Source: Halomonas organivorans (GTDB lineage: Bacteria > Pseudomonadota > Gammaproteobacteria > Pseudomonadales > Halomonadaceae). Taken from it: 32,476 nucleotides of DNA. Both the position numbers and the translations under genes were made by a program. The notes under the pieces were generated by a model, which did not search any database, was not told the DNA's origin, and worked only from the letters and a program-made list of their open reading frames with translations. How positions within the stretch are numbered: the stretch's first letter is position 1; each line of letters begins with the position of its first letter. The stretch covers positions 1 through 32,476 of the forward strand of contig NZ_JACHXM010000005.1 of assembly GCF_014192055.1 (NCBI RefSeq), in the 5' to 3' direction. This document shows, in pieces, positions 9,837-17,674 of the stretch.

Positions 9837-11153
9837 ATGCGCGACGCTCCTTCCTCCTCTCTAGAGGCCTGGCTGGCGCGACTGGAAGCGGCCCATCCGG
9901 TGGATATCGACCTCGGCCTCGAGCGTGTGGCCGAGGTCGCTCGCCGCATGGGGCTCCTGGAAGGGCCCATCGCCGGTCGGCTGATCACCGTGGCCGGCAC
10001 CAACGGCAAGGGGTCCACCGTGACCATGCTCGAGGCATTGGCTCGGGAGCACGGTGCCACCACCGCCACCTACACCTCGCCCCACTTGCTGCGCTACAAC
10101 GAGCGGCTGCGCCTGGACGGTCGTGAGGCGACGGATGCCGAGTTGATCGACGGTTTCGAGGCCGTGGAGGCCGCCCGATGCGACGGTGAGCCGATCAGCC
10201 TGACCTATTTCGAGGCCGGTACCCTGGGCGCGCTGCACGCCATTCGCGCTCGTCGTCCCGAGCTTGCCATCCTCGAGGTGGGCCTGGGGGGGCGCCTAGA
10301 TGCCGTCAACGTGCTCGATGCCGACGTGGCGGTGGTGACCACCATCGCCCGTGATCATGCCGCCTTCCTGGGGGATGATCTCGAAGGGATCGGCCGGGAG
10401 AAGGCGGGCATCATGCGGCCCGGTCGGCCGGCGGTGCTCGGCAGTCCCCGCTTGCCGGCCAGCGTCGCCGCCACCGCCGAGGCCCTCGGTGCCCCCCGAC
10501 ATGCCCTCGGTGACACTTACCATCGCACGTCCGAGGCGTCCGGTTGGTCCTGGCGAGGCCTGGACGCGCAGGGCAGCCCCCTGCGCGTCGCAGCATTGCC
10601 GGACCCCGAGCTGCCGCTGGACAATGCCGCCACCGCGCTGCAGGCGTTTGCCCTGGCGGGCTGGGAGCTCGACGCCGCGGCCTGTCGCCGGGCGCTGTCC
10701 CGAGTCGAGCTGCCCGGACGCATGCAGTGGCGAGGCCAGTGGTGCCTGGACGTGGGGCATAACCCCCATGCCGCCGAGTACCTGGCTGGCCGCCTGGCCG
10801 AGCGACCGTGCCGTGGACGTACCATCGCCCTGCTGGGCATGCTTGCCGACAAGGACGCCGATGGCGTCATCCACGCCCTGGCGCCGGCGGTCGACGCCTG
10901 GCTGCCGGTGAGCCTCGACGGCGACCGTGCCCGCAGTGCCGAGGCCTTGGCCGAACGCCTCGGAGCGCTCGAGGCGCGGGTGCTGCATCTGGCGGATTCT
11001 CCGGGAGAAGGCGCGGCCTGGCTGGCCGATCACCTGGATCCCGATGATCGCGTGCTGGTGTGCGGTTCCTTCTTTACCGTGGCCGGCGTGCTGGCGGCCT
11101 GGGCTCGGGCGGCGCAGACTTCAACGGATGCCGGTAGCGAGGGAACGACATGA
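9837..11153 (+). CDS. folC: Bifunctional folylpolyglutamate/dihydrofolate synthase
   Basis: The product (438 aa) adds glutamate to dihydropteroate and to folates using ATP. It is a Mur-ligase-family enzyme: the P-loop is GTNGKGS at residues 54-60, followed by YTSPHLLRYNERLRLDG, the metal-binding stretch LEVGLGGRLDAVNVLDAD, and the C-terminal ligase motif WCLDVGHNPHAAEYL. Length is normal. Position after accD and before a SPOR-domain gene is the conserved pseudomonad order. The stop overlaps the next start by 4 bases (ATGA). Confidence 0.97.
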   Translation: MRDAPSSSLEAWLARLEAAHPVDIDLGLERVAEVARRMGLLEGPIAGRLITVAGTNGKGSTVTMLEALAREHGATTATYTSPHLLRYNERLRLDGREATDAELIDGFEAVEAARCDGEPISLTYFEAGTLGALHAIRARRPELAILEVGLGGRLDAVNVLDADVAVVTTIARDHAAFLGDDLEGIGREKAGIMRPGRPAVLGSPRLPASVAATAEALGAPRHALGDTYHRTSEASGWSWRGLDAQGSPLRVAALPDPELPLDNAATALQAFALAGWELDAAACRRALSRVELPGRMQWRGQWCLDVGHNPHAAEYLAGRLAERPCRGRTIALLGMLADKDADGVIHALAPAVDAWLPVSLDGDRARSAEALAERLGALEARVLHLADSPGEGAAWLADHLDPDDRVLVCGSFFTVAGVLAAWARAAQTSTDAGSEGTT

Positions 11154-11827
11154 AATATGGAATGCGAGAGCGGGTCAGCGGTGTGCTGATCCTGATCGCC
11201 CTGGCGGTCATCTTCGTGCCGCTGCTGTTCGACGATCCCGCGCCGCGGGACAATCGCCCCGAGCCGAGCCTGACCATCGAGCAGCCGGTCGAGGTGGCGC
11301 ATCGCGAACCAGCGGCGCCGCAGCCCCCCGACGGCCTGTCGGACAGCGCTCGGGTCTCCGATTCGCCGAATGACGCCACGGTGTCCGAGACGGCCGGGAG
11401 AGTCGACGAGGAGGAAGCGACCGCGACCGGCGATGCCGTGACCGAGTCGGCGCCGGCTGAAGACGACGCCGTGACCGCGGCGCCGTCGACGGAGCCTGCG
11501 TCCGAGCCGGAGAGGTCGACCGACCCCATCGCCGATCTGGCCCGCGCCGCCGACGAGCGCATGGCGTCAACGGCGGAGCGTACCCAGGAAGCGGTGTCCG
11601 GCGGCGAGTGGGCGGTGCAGGTCGGCAGCTTCGGCGAGCCCGGCAATGCCGAGCGTCTCGAAGCCCGGCTCAAGGAGCAGGGGTTTCCGGCCTACCGTCG
11701 CCCTCGCAACAATAATCTGACCAGCGTTTACGTCGGTCCCTATGCCAGCAGCGAAGTCGCCGAGGAGGCGATGGCCGAGCTCAAGGCCGGCCTCAATCTC
11801 CAGGGCCTGCTGGTGGAGACGGAGTGA
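11150..11827 (+). CDS. dedD: SPOR-domain cell division protein, DedD type
   Basis: 225 aa. DedD-type proteins sit in the inner membrane and bind denuded septal peptidoglycan through the SPOR domain during division. A short cytoplasmic start is followed by one transmembrane helix (VLILIALAVIFVPLLFD, about residues 10-26), a long acidic Ala/Pro/Thr-rich periplasmic linker, and a SPOR domain from about residue 147 to the end (WAVQVGSFGEPGNAERL; VYVGPYASSEVAEEAM). The start overlaps the folC stop by 4 bases. The folC-dedD-cvpA-purF order supports the name. Confidence 0.9.
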   Translation: MKYGMRERVSGVLILIALAVIFVPLLFDDPAPRDNRPEPSLTIEQPVEVAHREPAAPQPPDGLSDSARVSDSPNDATVSETAGRVDEEEATATGDAVTESAPAEDDAVTAAPSTEPASEPERSTDPIADLARAADERMASTAERTQEAVSGGEWAVQVGSFGEPGNAERLEARLKEQGFPAYRRPRNNNLTSVYVGPYASSEVAEEAMAELKAGLNLQGLLVETE

Positions 11828-11831
11828 GGCC

Positions 11832-12395
11832 ATGACCCTGACCTGGCTGGACTGGCTGTTCGTCGCGGTGCTTGCCGTCACCGGCATCGCCGGGTTGATG
11901 CGAGGCCTGGTTCGCGAGGCCCTCGGGCTGGCGTCGTGGGTCGTGGCGCTGCTGGCGGCCCGCTGGCTGGCCGCCCCCCTGGCCATGCGGCTCGACGGTC
12001 TGATCGACAGCCCCGACGGTCGGCTGGTGTTGGCCTTCGTGGCGGTCGTGCTGGGGGTCATCCTGGCCTGCGGCGTGATCATTCGCCTGATCCAGGCGGC
12101 GGTCGAATGGGTCGGCATGGGGCTGTTCAACCGGGTTGCCGGTGCGGCCTTCGGCCTCGCCAAGGGCGCCGCCATCCTGGTGGTGGCGACGCTGCTGATC
12201 GGCCTGACCCCGCTCGAGCGTCTCCAGGCCTGGCAGCAGGCGGCCCTGCGACCGAGCTTCGTGGAGTTGAAAGACTGGGCGATCGGGCGCCTGGCGGACT
12301 GGGAAGGGCAACTGCCGATGTCGCCCGGCGCCCTCGGCGTCCCGACATCCGAGCCGACGGAAGACGCGGCGGATGACGAGATCGTCACCCCCTGA
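11832..12395 (+). CDS. cvpA: CvpA family membrane protein
   Basis: 187 aa inner-membrane protein of the CvpA (colicin V production) family, required in E. coli for colicin V export and linked to envelope stress. About four hydrophobic helices are visible, with the family start LTWLDWLFVAVLAVTGIAGLMRGLVREALG-like (split here: WLDWLFVAVLAV, then GLMRGLVREALG). The C-terminal roughly 40 residues are acidic and hydrophilic. ATG 11832 lies 4 bases after dedD with TGAGG as part of the binding site. It directly precedes purF, its usual partner. The biochemical role is not known. Confidence 0.92.
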   Translation: MTLTWLDWLFVAVLAVTGIAGLMRGLVREALGLASWVVALLAARWLAAPLAMRLDGLIDSPDGRLVLAFVAVVLGVILACGVIIRLIQAAVEWVGMGLFNRVAGAAFGLAKGAAILVVATLLIGLTPLERLQAWQQAALRPSFVELKDWAIGRLADWEGQLPMSPGALGVPTSEPTEDAADDEIVTP

Positions 12396-12452
12396 CATGA
12401 TGATATGCGGCGGCCCCGTGCCGCCCAACCAAGGCAAGCGAGGTAAGGTGTA

Positions 12453-13973
12453 ATGTGCGGTATCGTGGGCCTGATGGCCAAGCAGGCGGTGAACCAGGGG
12501 ATCTATGATGCCCTGACGGTGCTACAGCACCGTGGCCAGGATGCCGCCGGCATGATGACCTGGAACGAAGGCCGCTTCCTGCTGCGCAAGAGCAACGGCC
12601 TGGTGCGTGACGTCTTCCATACGCGCCACATGGCGCGGCTCAAGGGCAACCTGGGCATCGGACACGTGCGCTATCCCACTGCCGGATCCTCCAGCGAGGC
12701 GGAGTCCCAGCCGTTCTACGTCAATTCCCCCTATGGCATCACCCTGGCGCACAACGGCAACCTGACCAACTCCGACCAGCTCAAGCAGGAGCTGTTCTCT
12801 TCCGACCTGCGCCATATCAACACCAGCTCCGATTCCGAGGTGCTGCTCAACGTCTTCGCCCATGAGCTGGGCAAGCAGGGGCCCCACCTGGCCCCGGGCG
12901 ATATCTTCGATGCGGTGCGCCGCGTGCATCGCCGCTGCAAGGGCGGCTACGCCGCGGTGGCGATCATCAACGGCGTCGGCATGGTGGCCTTCCGCGATCC
13001 CAACGGCATCCGCCCCGTGGTGTTCGGTACCCGCGATGAAGGCGAGGGCCAGGAGGTGATGATCGCCTCCGAGTCGGTGGCCCTGGACGTGGGCGGCTTC
13101 GAGCTCCACCGCGACCTGGCGCCGGGCGAGGCGATCTTCGTCGACATGAACGGCGAGATCCATACCCAGCAGTGCGCCGATGCGCCGCGGCTGGCGCCCT
13201 GCATCTTCGAGCACGTCTACCTGGCGCGCCCGGACACCTTGCTTGATGGTGCCTATGTCTATGGCACGCGCATGGCCATGGGGCGCAAGCTCGCCGATCG
13301 TATCCAGCAGGAGTGGCCGGACCACGATATCGACGTGGTGATCCCGATTCCCGATACCTCGCGGACCTCGGCGCTGGAGCTGGCCCAGCATCTGGGCGTG
13401 ACCTTCCGCGAGGGGTTCATGAAGAATCGCTACATCGGGCGGACCTTCATCATGCCGGGGCAGACCCAGCGCAAGAAATCGGTGCGTCAGAAGCTCAACG
13501 CCATCGACATCGAGTTCAAGGGCAAGAACGTGCTGCTGGTGGACGACTCCATCGTGCGTGGCACCACCTGCCGGCAGATCATCCAGATGGCTCGCGAAGC
13601 CGGGGCCAAGAACGTCTATTTCGCCTCGGCGGCGCCGCCCGTGCGCTATCCCAACGTCTACGGCATCGACATGCCGGCCGCCACCGAACTCATCGCCCAC
13701 GGCCGCAGCGAAGCCGAGGTGGGCGAGTTGATCGGCGCCGATCGCATGATCTACCAGGATCTCGAGGACCTGAAGGCGGCGTGTCGCGAGGTCAATCCGG
13801 CCCTGGATGCCTTCGACTGCTCGGTGTTCGACGGTCGCTACATCACCGGCGATATCGACGAGGGTTACCTGGCCGCGCTGGAGGCGAGCCGCAACGACGC
13901 CGCCAAGTCCCAGCAGAGCGCCGGCGACCACGCCCTGGTGGGCATGCACAATCAGGAAGACGACATCGACTGA
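12453..13973 (+). CDS. purF: Amidophosphoribosyltransferase
   Basis: The product (506 aa) makes phosphoribosylamine from PRPP and glutamine, the first committed step of purine synthesis. The N-terminal nucleophile is C2 (MCGIVGLM), exposed after removal of Met. HRGQDAAGM, then [15 protein letters not shown] and AHNGNLTN form the glutaminase site, and [17 protein letters not shown] is the PRPP-binding loop of the type I phosphoribosyltransferase domain. Length is normal. GAGGTAAGG at 12440-12448 precedes ATG 12453. Confidence 0.98.
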   Translation: MCGIVGLMAKQAVNQGIYDALTVLQHRGQDAAGMMTWNEGRFLLRKSNGLVRDVFHTRHMARLKGNLGIGHVRYPTAGSSSEAESQPFYVNSPYGITLAHNGNLTNSDQLKQELFSSDLRHINTSSDSEVLLNVFAHELGKQGPHLAPGDIFDAVRRVHRRCKGGYAAVAIINGVGMVAFRDPNGIRPVVFGTRDEGEGQEVMIASESVALDVGGFELHRDLAPGEAIFVDMNGEIHTQQCADAPRLAPCIFEHVYLARPDTLLDGAYVYGTRMAMGRKLADRIQQEWPDHDIDVVIPIPDTSRTSALELAQHLGVTFREGFMKNRYIGRTFIMPGQTQRKKSVRQKLNAIDIEFKGKNVLLVDDSIVRGTTCRQIIQMAREAGAKNVYFASAAPPVRYPNVYGIDMPAATELIAHGRSEAEVGELIGADRMIYQDLEDLKAACREVNPALDAFDCSVFDGRYITGDIDEGYLAALEASRNDAAKSQQSAGDHALVGMHNQEDDID

Positions 13974-13985
13974 CGGGGAGGCGCC

Positions 13986-15185
13986 ATGCACCACGATTCC
14001 AATCCGGAGGGCTGGGGGCTCGATACCCTGGCCATTCGCACCGGGCACCAGCGCACCGCCGAGCAGGAGCACGGCGAGCCGATCTTCCCGACCTCGAGCT
14101 TCGTCTACGGCAGCGCAGCGGAGGCGGCGCGCAAGTTCGGCGGCCAAGAGGCGGGCAACGTCTATTCGCGCTTCACCAACCCCACGGTGCAGACCTTCGA
14201 GCGCCGCCTGGCGGCCATGGAGGGCGGCGAGCGCTGCGTGGCCACCAGTTCCGGGATGTCGGCGATTCTCTCCACCGCGCTGGCGCTGCTGCAGGCCGGT
14301 GACGAGATCGTCGCCTCACGTTCGCTGTTCGGCTCCACGGTGAGCCTGTTCGACAAGTACCTGGGCAAGTTCGGCATTACCACTCGCTACGTCGAGCTCT
14401 CCGACCTGGCAGCCTGGGAAGCGGCGGTGACCCCGGCGACCAGGCTGCTGTTCGCCGAGACGCCGTCCAACCCCCTGTCCGAGGTGGGCGATATCCCGGC
14501 ACTGGCCGAACTCGCCCATCGCCACGGGGCCTGGCTGGCGATCGACAACTGCTTCCTGACCCCGGCATTGCAGAAGCCCCTCGAACTGGGGGCCGACCTG
14601 GTGATCCATTCCGCCACCAAGTATCTGGACGGGCAGGGGCGGGCCATCGGCGGGGCCGTGGTCGGCCCCGACAAGCTGCTGGAAGAGCTGTTCGGGGTGG
14701 TGCGCACCTGCGGGCCCTGCATGAGCCCGTTCAACGCCTGGATCTTCACCAAGGGGCTCGAGACCCTGGGGCTGCGGATGCAGGCACACTGCGCCAATGC
14801 CCAGCGACTCGCCGAATGGCTCGAAGGGCATCCGGCCGTGGAGCGGGTCCACTACAGCGGCCTGGCCAGCCATCCCCAGCATGCGCTCGCCGCTCGACAG
14901 CAGCGGGGCTTCGGCGCCGTGCTTGGCGTCGAAGTGAAGGACGGCCGCGAGGGCGCCTGGTCGGTCATCGATGCCACCCGTCTGCTGTCGATCACCGGCA
15001 ACCTGGGGGACGTCAAGACCACCATCACCCACCCCGGCACCACCACTCACGGGCGCCTGTCCGACGAGCAGAAGGCTGCCGCCGGCATTCGTGAGGGACT
15101 GATCCGCCTGGCAGTGGGCCTCGAGGACATCGCCGACATCCAGGCCGATCTCGCCCGCGGGCTCGATGCCCTGGCGGCCCGCTGA
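13986..15185 (+). CDS. metZ: O-succinylhomoserine sulfhydrylase
   Basis: The product (399 aa) is a PLP enzyme of the Cys/Met metabolism family that makes homocysteine from O-succinylhomoserine and sulfide. The start WGLDTLAIRTGHQRT and the following PIFPTSSFVYGSA are typical of MetZ. The PLP lysine is K212 in HSATKYLDGQG, and YSRFTNPT and SITGNLGDVKT are family signatures. GGGGAGG at 13976-13982 precedes ATG 13986. Placement directly after purF is the pseudomonad arrangement and favours MetZ over MetB or MetY. Confidence 0.93.
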   Translation: MHHDSNPEGWGLDTLAIRTGHQRTAEQEHGEPIFPTSSFVYGSAAEAARKFGGQEAGNVYSRFTNPTVQTFERRLAAMEGGERCVATSSGMSAILSTALALLQAGDEIVASRSLFGSTVSLFDKYLGKFGITTRYVELSDLAAWEAAVTPATRLLFAETPSNPLSEVGDIPALAELAHRHGAWLAIDNCFLTPALQKPLELGADLVIHSATKYLDGQGRAIGGAVVGPDKLLEELFGVVRTCGPCMSPFNAWIFTKGLETLGLRMQAHCANAQRLAEWLEGHPAVERVHYSGLASHPQHALAARQQRGFGAVLGVEVKDGREGAWSVIDATRLLSITGNLGDVKTTITHPGTTTHGRLSDEQKAAAGIREGLIRLAVGLEDIADIQADLARGLDALAAR

Positions 15186-15278
15186 CCAGCGGAGCCTTCG
15201 CCGTCCTCCTGCCTGGGCGGCATGGTGCGGGTGATCGACGCTCTCCAAACGACCGCCGCCCTGGTCACCGCCGTGTTC

Positions 15279-15304
15279 GCATGCCGTCTTCGCCGGCGGC
15301 ATGC
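15279..15304 (+). terminator. Hairpin in the metZ-cytochrome b561 gap
   Basis: An 8-bp perfect stem GCATGCCG/CGGCATGC (15279-15286 with 15297-15304) with a 10-base loop lies 94 bases after metZ. It is followed by AT-rich DNA, including a T6 run at 15330-15335 that is not adjacent to the stem. It may be a terminator or a palindromic operator. Confidence 0.4.
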
Positions 15305-15400
15305 GGAATTTACGAACGAAACTTGCATATTTTTTCAGCGGTTTCGCGTCCGCCGTTCGGGTAGCCTGGCGTCTCGATTCAAGACATTCAGGGACTGTCC

Positions 15401-15970
15401 ATGTGGCGTAACTCGACCTCCGGCTGGGGACTGGCCAGCATCCTGCTGCACTGGCTGAGTGCGTTGGGCTTCGTCGGTCTCTTCGTGCTTGGCTGGTGGA
15501 TGACCGGCCTCGACTATTACCACGGTTGGTATCACCTGGCTCCCTGGTGGCACCGTTCGGTAGGGATGCTGGTGCTGCTCGTGACCGTTGGGCGCCTGAT
15601 CTGGCGATGGGTGCAGCCGACGCCGGGGTTGCCCGGCTCCCGCCTCGAGCGATTCGCCGCCCATCTCGGGCACACCGGTCTCTACGTTCTGATGCTGCTG
15701 GTGCTGGTCAGCGGCTATCTGATCTCCACTGCCGAAGGGGCCGGTATCAGCGTATTTGGCGTTGTCGACGTGCCGGCGCTGGTGACCGGGCTTCCCGACC
15801 AGGCCAGCCTGGCCGGAACGATTCACTGGTATGCCGCCCTGGGATTGATGGGGTTGGCCGCCGGGCATGGGCTGATCGCCTTCAAGCACCATTGGGTGGA
15901 TCGCCACGATACCCTGAAGCGCATGTTGACCCCCCGTTTCACCCAGGTTCGCCGTCACGGCGGACCCTGA
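15401..15970 (+). CDS. Cytochrome b561 family membrane protein (YceJ/CybB type)
   Basis: 189 aa. Four hydrophobic helices carry histidines suited to bind two b-type haems: H17 (ILLHWLS), H51 (PWWHRSVGM), H142 (IHWYAALG) and H156 (AAGHGLIAFKHHW). The family moves electrons at the inner membrane, with quinol or superoxide as proposed donors. ATG 15401 is preceded by CAGGGAC at 15389-15395. yceI follows 19 bases after the stop, reproducing the E. coli yceJ-yceI pair, so the two are probably one transcript. Confidence 0.92.
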   Translation: MWRNSTSGWGLASILLHWLSALGFVGLFVLGWWMTGLDYYHGWYHLAPWWHRSVGMLVLLVTVGRLIWRWVQPTPGLPGSRLERFAAHLGHTGLYVLMLLVLVSGYLISTAEGAGISVFGVVDVPALVTGLPDQASLAGTIHWYAALGLMGLAAGHGLIAFKHHWVDRHDTLKRMLTPRFTQVRRHGGP

Positions 15971-15989
15971 ACCACGCAAGGAGTTCGCG

Positions 15990-16574
15990 ATGTTCAAGAA
16001 GACCGCTCTTGGTGCCGCCCTGGCCGCTGCGTCCCTGGTGCCGCTCGCCCAGGCCCAGGCCGCCGATTACGTCATTGATACCGAGGGTCAACACGCCTTC
16101 GTCCAGTTCAAGATCAGCCACCTGGGCTTTTCCTACATCCTGGGCAGTCTCGAGGAGTTCGATGGCGAGTTCAGCTACGATCCGGAAAGCCCGGCGGCTT
16201 CCTCGGCCAGTCTGGAGGTGGACGTCGAGAGCCTGACCACCAATCACGCCGAGCGCGACAAGCACATCAAGAGCGACGATTTCCTGGACGTCGCCGAATA
16301 CCCGACCGCCACTTTCACCTCTACCGGCTTCGAACCGACCGGCGATGGCGAGGGCGTGCTGACCGGTGAGCTGACCCTGCACGGCCAGACCAACACCATC
16401 GAGATGCCGGTGACCCTGCTGGGCGAGGGCGACGATCCCTGGGGTAACTATCGTGCTGGCTTCGAAGGCTCGGCCACCCTGACGCTTGCCGATTACGGCA
16501 TCGACATGTCGAGCTTCCCCGAGGCCATGCACGAGCTCGAGCTCTATGTGACCTTCGAGGGCATCCGCCAGTAA
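15990..16574 (+). CDS. yceI: YceI family periplasmic lipid-binding protein
   Basis: 194 aa. A signal peptide (MFKKTALGAALAAASLVPL, cleavage near AQA-ADY) directs export to the periplasm. The mature part starts ADYVIDTEGQHAFVQF and contains the YceI lipocalin-like barrel signatures DGEFSYDP, NHAERDKHIKSDDFLDV and EYPTATFTST. The family binds isoprenoids such as polyprenyl quinone-like lipids; the ligand here is unknown. AAGGAG at 15976-15981 precedes ATG 15990. A strong terminator follows. Confidence 0.95.
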   Translation: MFKKTALGAALAAASLVPLAQAQAADYVIDTEGQHAFVQFKISHLGFSYILGSLEEFDGEFSYDPESPAASSASLEVDVESLTTNHAERDKHIKSDDFLDVAEYPTATFTSTGFEPTGDGEGVLTGELTLHGQTNTIEMPVTLLGEGDDPWGNYRAGFEGSATLTLADYGIDMSSFPEAMHELELYVTFEGIRQ

Positions 16575-16597
16575 ACGCCATTGGTCGCCGCGAGACG

Positions 16598-16629
16598 AAC
16601 GCCCCCGGCCATAGGCCGGGGGCGTTGCG
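16598..16629. terminator. Bidirectional terminator between yceI and the dioxygenase gene
   Basis: A perfect 13-bp stem (16598-16610 with 16614-16626) has a 3-base loop. It lies between two convergent genes, 24 bases after the yceI stop and 14 bases before the end of the - strand gene. The stem starts AA and ends TT, so it can serve both strands, although neither T-run is long. Confidence 0.75.
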
Positions 16630-16639
16630 TTATGCCTCC

Positions 16640-17431
16640 TTATCCCCGATAGAGCACCGCTTGGGGGAAATGACGCCTCAGGATGCGGTTCTGGAAGTCA
16701 TCCACGAAGCGGCTGTTGATGATGATGATGAAGCGCTCGAACGGCTGACCGGGATCCAGCTGGGAGAGCGGGTCGACGCTGTGGAAGACCCTGTCGTCAC
16801 GCAGGTGAAGGATATCGCCCGGCGCCAGGGTGGCGACGCTGAGCTCGCGGGCCCCCATCTTGTCCGCATAGAGGCGGCTGTCGCCGCCCAGCACGTTGCG
16901 TCGCTCGAGCACCAGGATGCTCAGTGCCTGGCAACCATCGGCGTGGATGCCCTGGCCCTGTAGCGGATCGACGTGCCCCTCGCCCCGCTGTCCGGTGATC
17001 TGCATCAGGATGGGTTCATCGGGCTGGATATCCCAGAGCCTGGCCCAGGCGCGCACGAAGGCCTTGACGTCGGCACGTTCCAGGAAGGTCGGCGTCAGGG
17101 AATCGTAGTAGCGCAGCCGGTCGGCCATGCTCTCGGCGTCGTTGAAGGCGCCTCCCTGGGCCATGGGGCAGTGCCCCAGTTCCTGAACGCTGCCGGCATC
17201 GTCGAGGGCCAGCCAGGACATTCGCTTCCAGCGTCGATTGACGTAGGGATCCCGGGGCAAGTCGGCGGTGAAACCTTGCCAGGCCGCCAGGTCGAGCCGA
17301 GAGCGAACCTCGCTCAGGGCCCAGTCCTGCCTGTCCAGATCTGCCTGGACCTCTGGCGTCCAGTAGCTGGCGAGAGGGTCCACTGGCATGGTGGTATGAT
17401 CAAAACCATATTTAAGCGTATCGAGTTTCAT
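16640..17431 (-). CDS. 2OG-Fe dioxygenase family protein (amino acid hydroxylase-like)
   Basis: 263 aa. The C-terminal half looks like the 2OG-Fe dioxygenase family that includes free amino acid hydroxylases such as isoleucine dioxygenase (Pfam PF10014 from memory). Iron ligands are H163 and D165 in GIHADGCQAL and H217 in RVFHSVDPL. R233 is placed to bind 2-oxoglutarate. LERRNVLGGDSRLY and LAPGDILHLRDDRVFH fit the family well. The N-terminus MKLDTLKYGFDHT starts at 17431 because AGGAGAA lies 7 bases upstream on the - strand; an in-frame ATG at 17455 has no such site. The gene is alone on the - strand, divergent from a c-di-GMP protein. The substrate is unknown. Confidence 0.8.
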   Translation of the reverse strand: MKLDTLKYGFDHTTMPVDPLASYWTPEVQADLDRQDWALSEVRSRLDLAAWQGFTADLPRDPYVNRRWKRMSWLALDDAGSVQELGHCPMAQGGAFNDAESMADRLRYYDSLTPTFLERADVKAFVRAWARLWDIQPDEPILMQITGQRGEGHVDPLQGQGIHADGCQALSILVLERRNVLGGDSRLYADKMGARELSVATLAPGDILHLRDDRVFHSVDPLSQLDPGQPFERFIIIINSRFVDDFQNRILRRHFPQAVLYRG

Positions 17432-17474
17432 GGGACGTTCTCCTGATTGGCTCATCGGGCGTCTTGGCCCGTGC

Positions 17475-17496
17475 GTTGACGGAAATGACCGTCAAC
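17475..17496. promoter_or_regulatory. Palindromic operator candidate GTTGACGG-N6-CCGTCAAC
   Basis: A perfect 8-bp inverted repeat with a 6-bp AT-rich centre lies 44 bases upstream of the dioxygenase start and 179 bases upstream of the divergent GGDEF-EAL gene. The form and place suit a dimeric regulator. No regulator gene lies next to it. Confidence 0.45.
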
Positions 17497-17674
17497 AGTG
17501 AGCAAGTGAGGAGAAATGTTTCAAAATGTCAAAGACACCGGGGCGATGCCCGAGTGAACGAGGGTGTCGGGTCGGCTTGCGAGTTGATTGGTATAGCGTG
17601 TGTCAAGATGAAAGAAGCACCGCAGGGAGAGCGGTATGCGCCAGACCTTGTCCCTAGGGTGAAGAGAGATTGAC

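Noticed and set aside
17464..17673. 69-codon open frame upstream of the GGDEF-EAL gene
   Set aside because: TTG start without a binding site, contains the palindrome, no recognisable protein features. It ends 1 base before the real gene and fits a divergent promoter region better.
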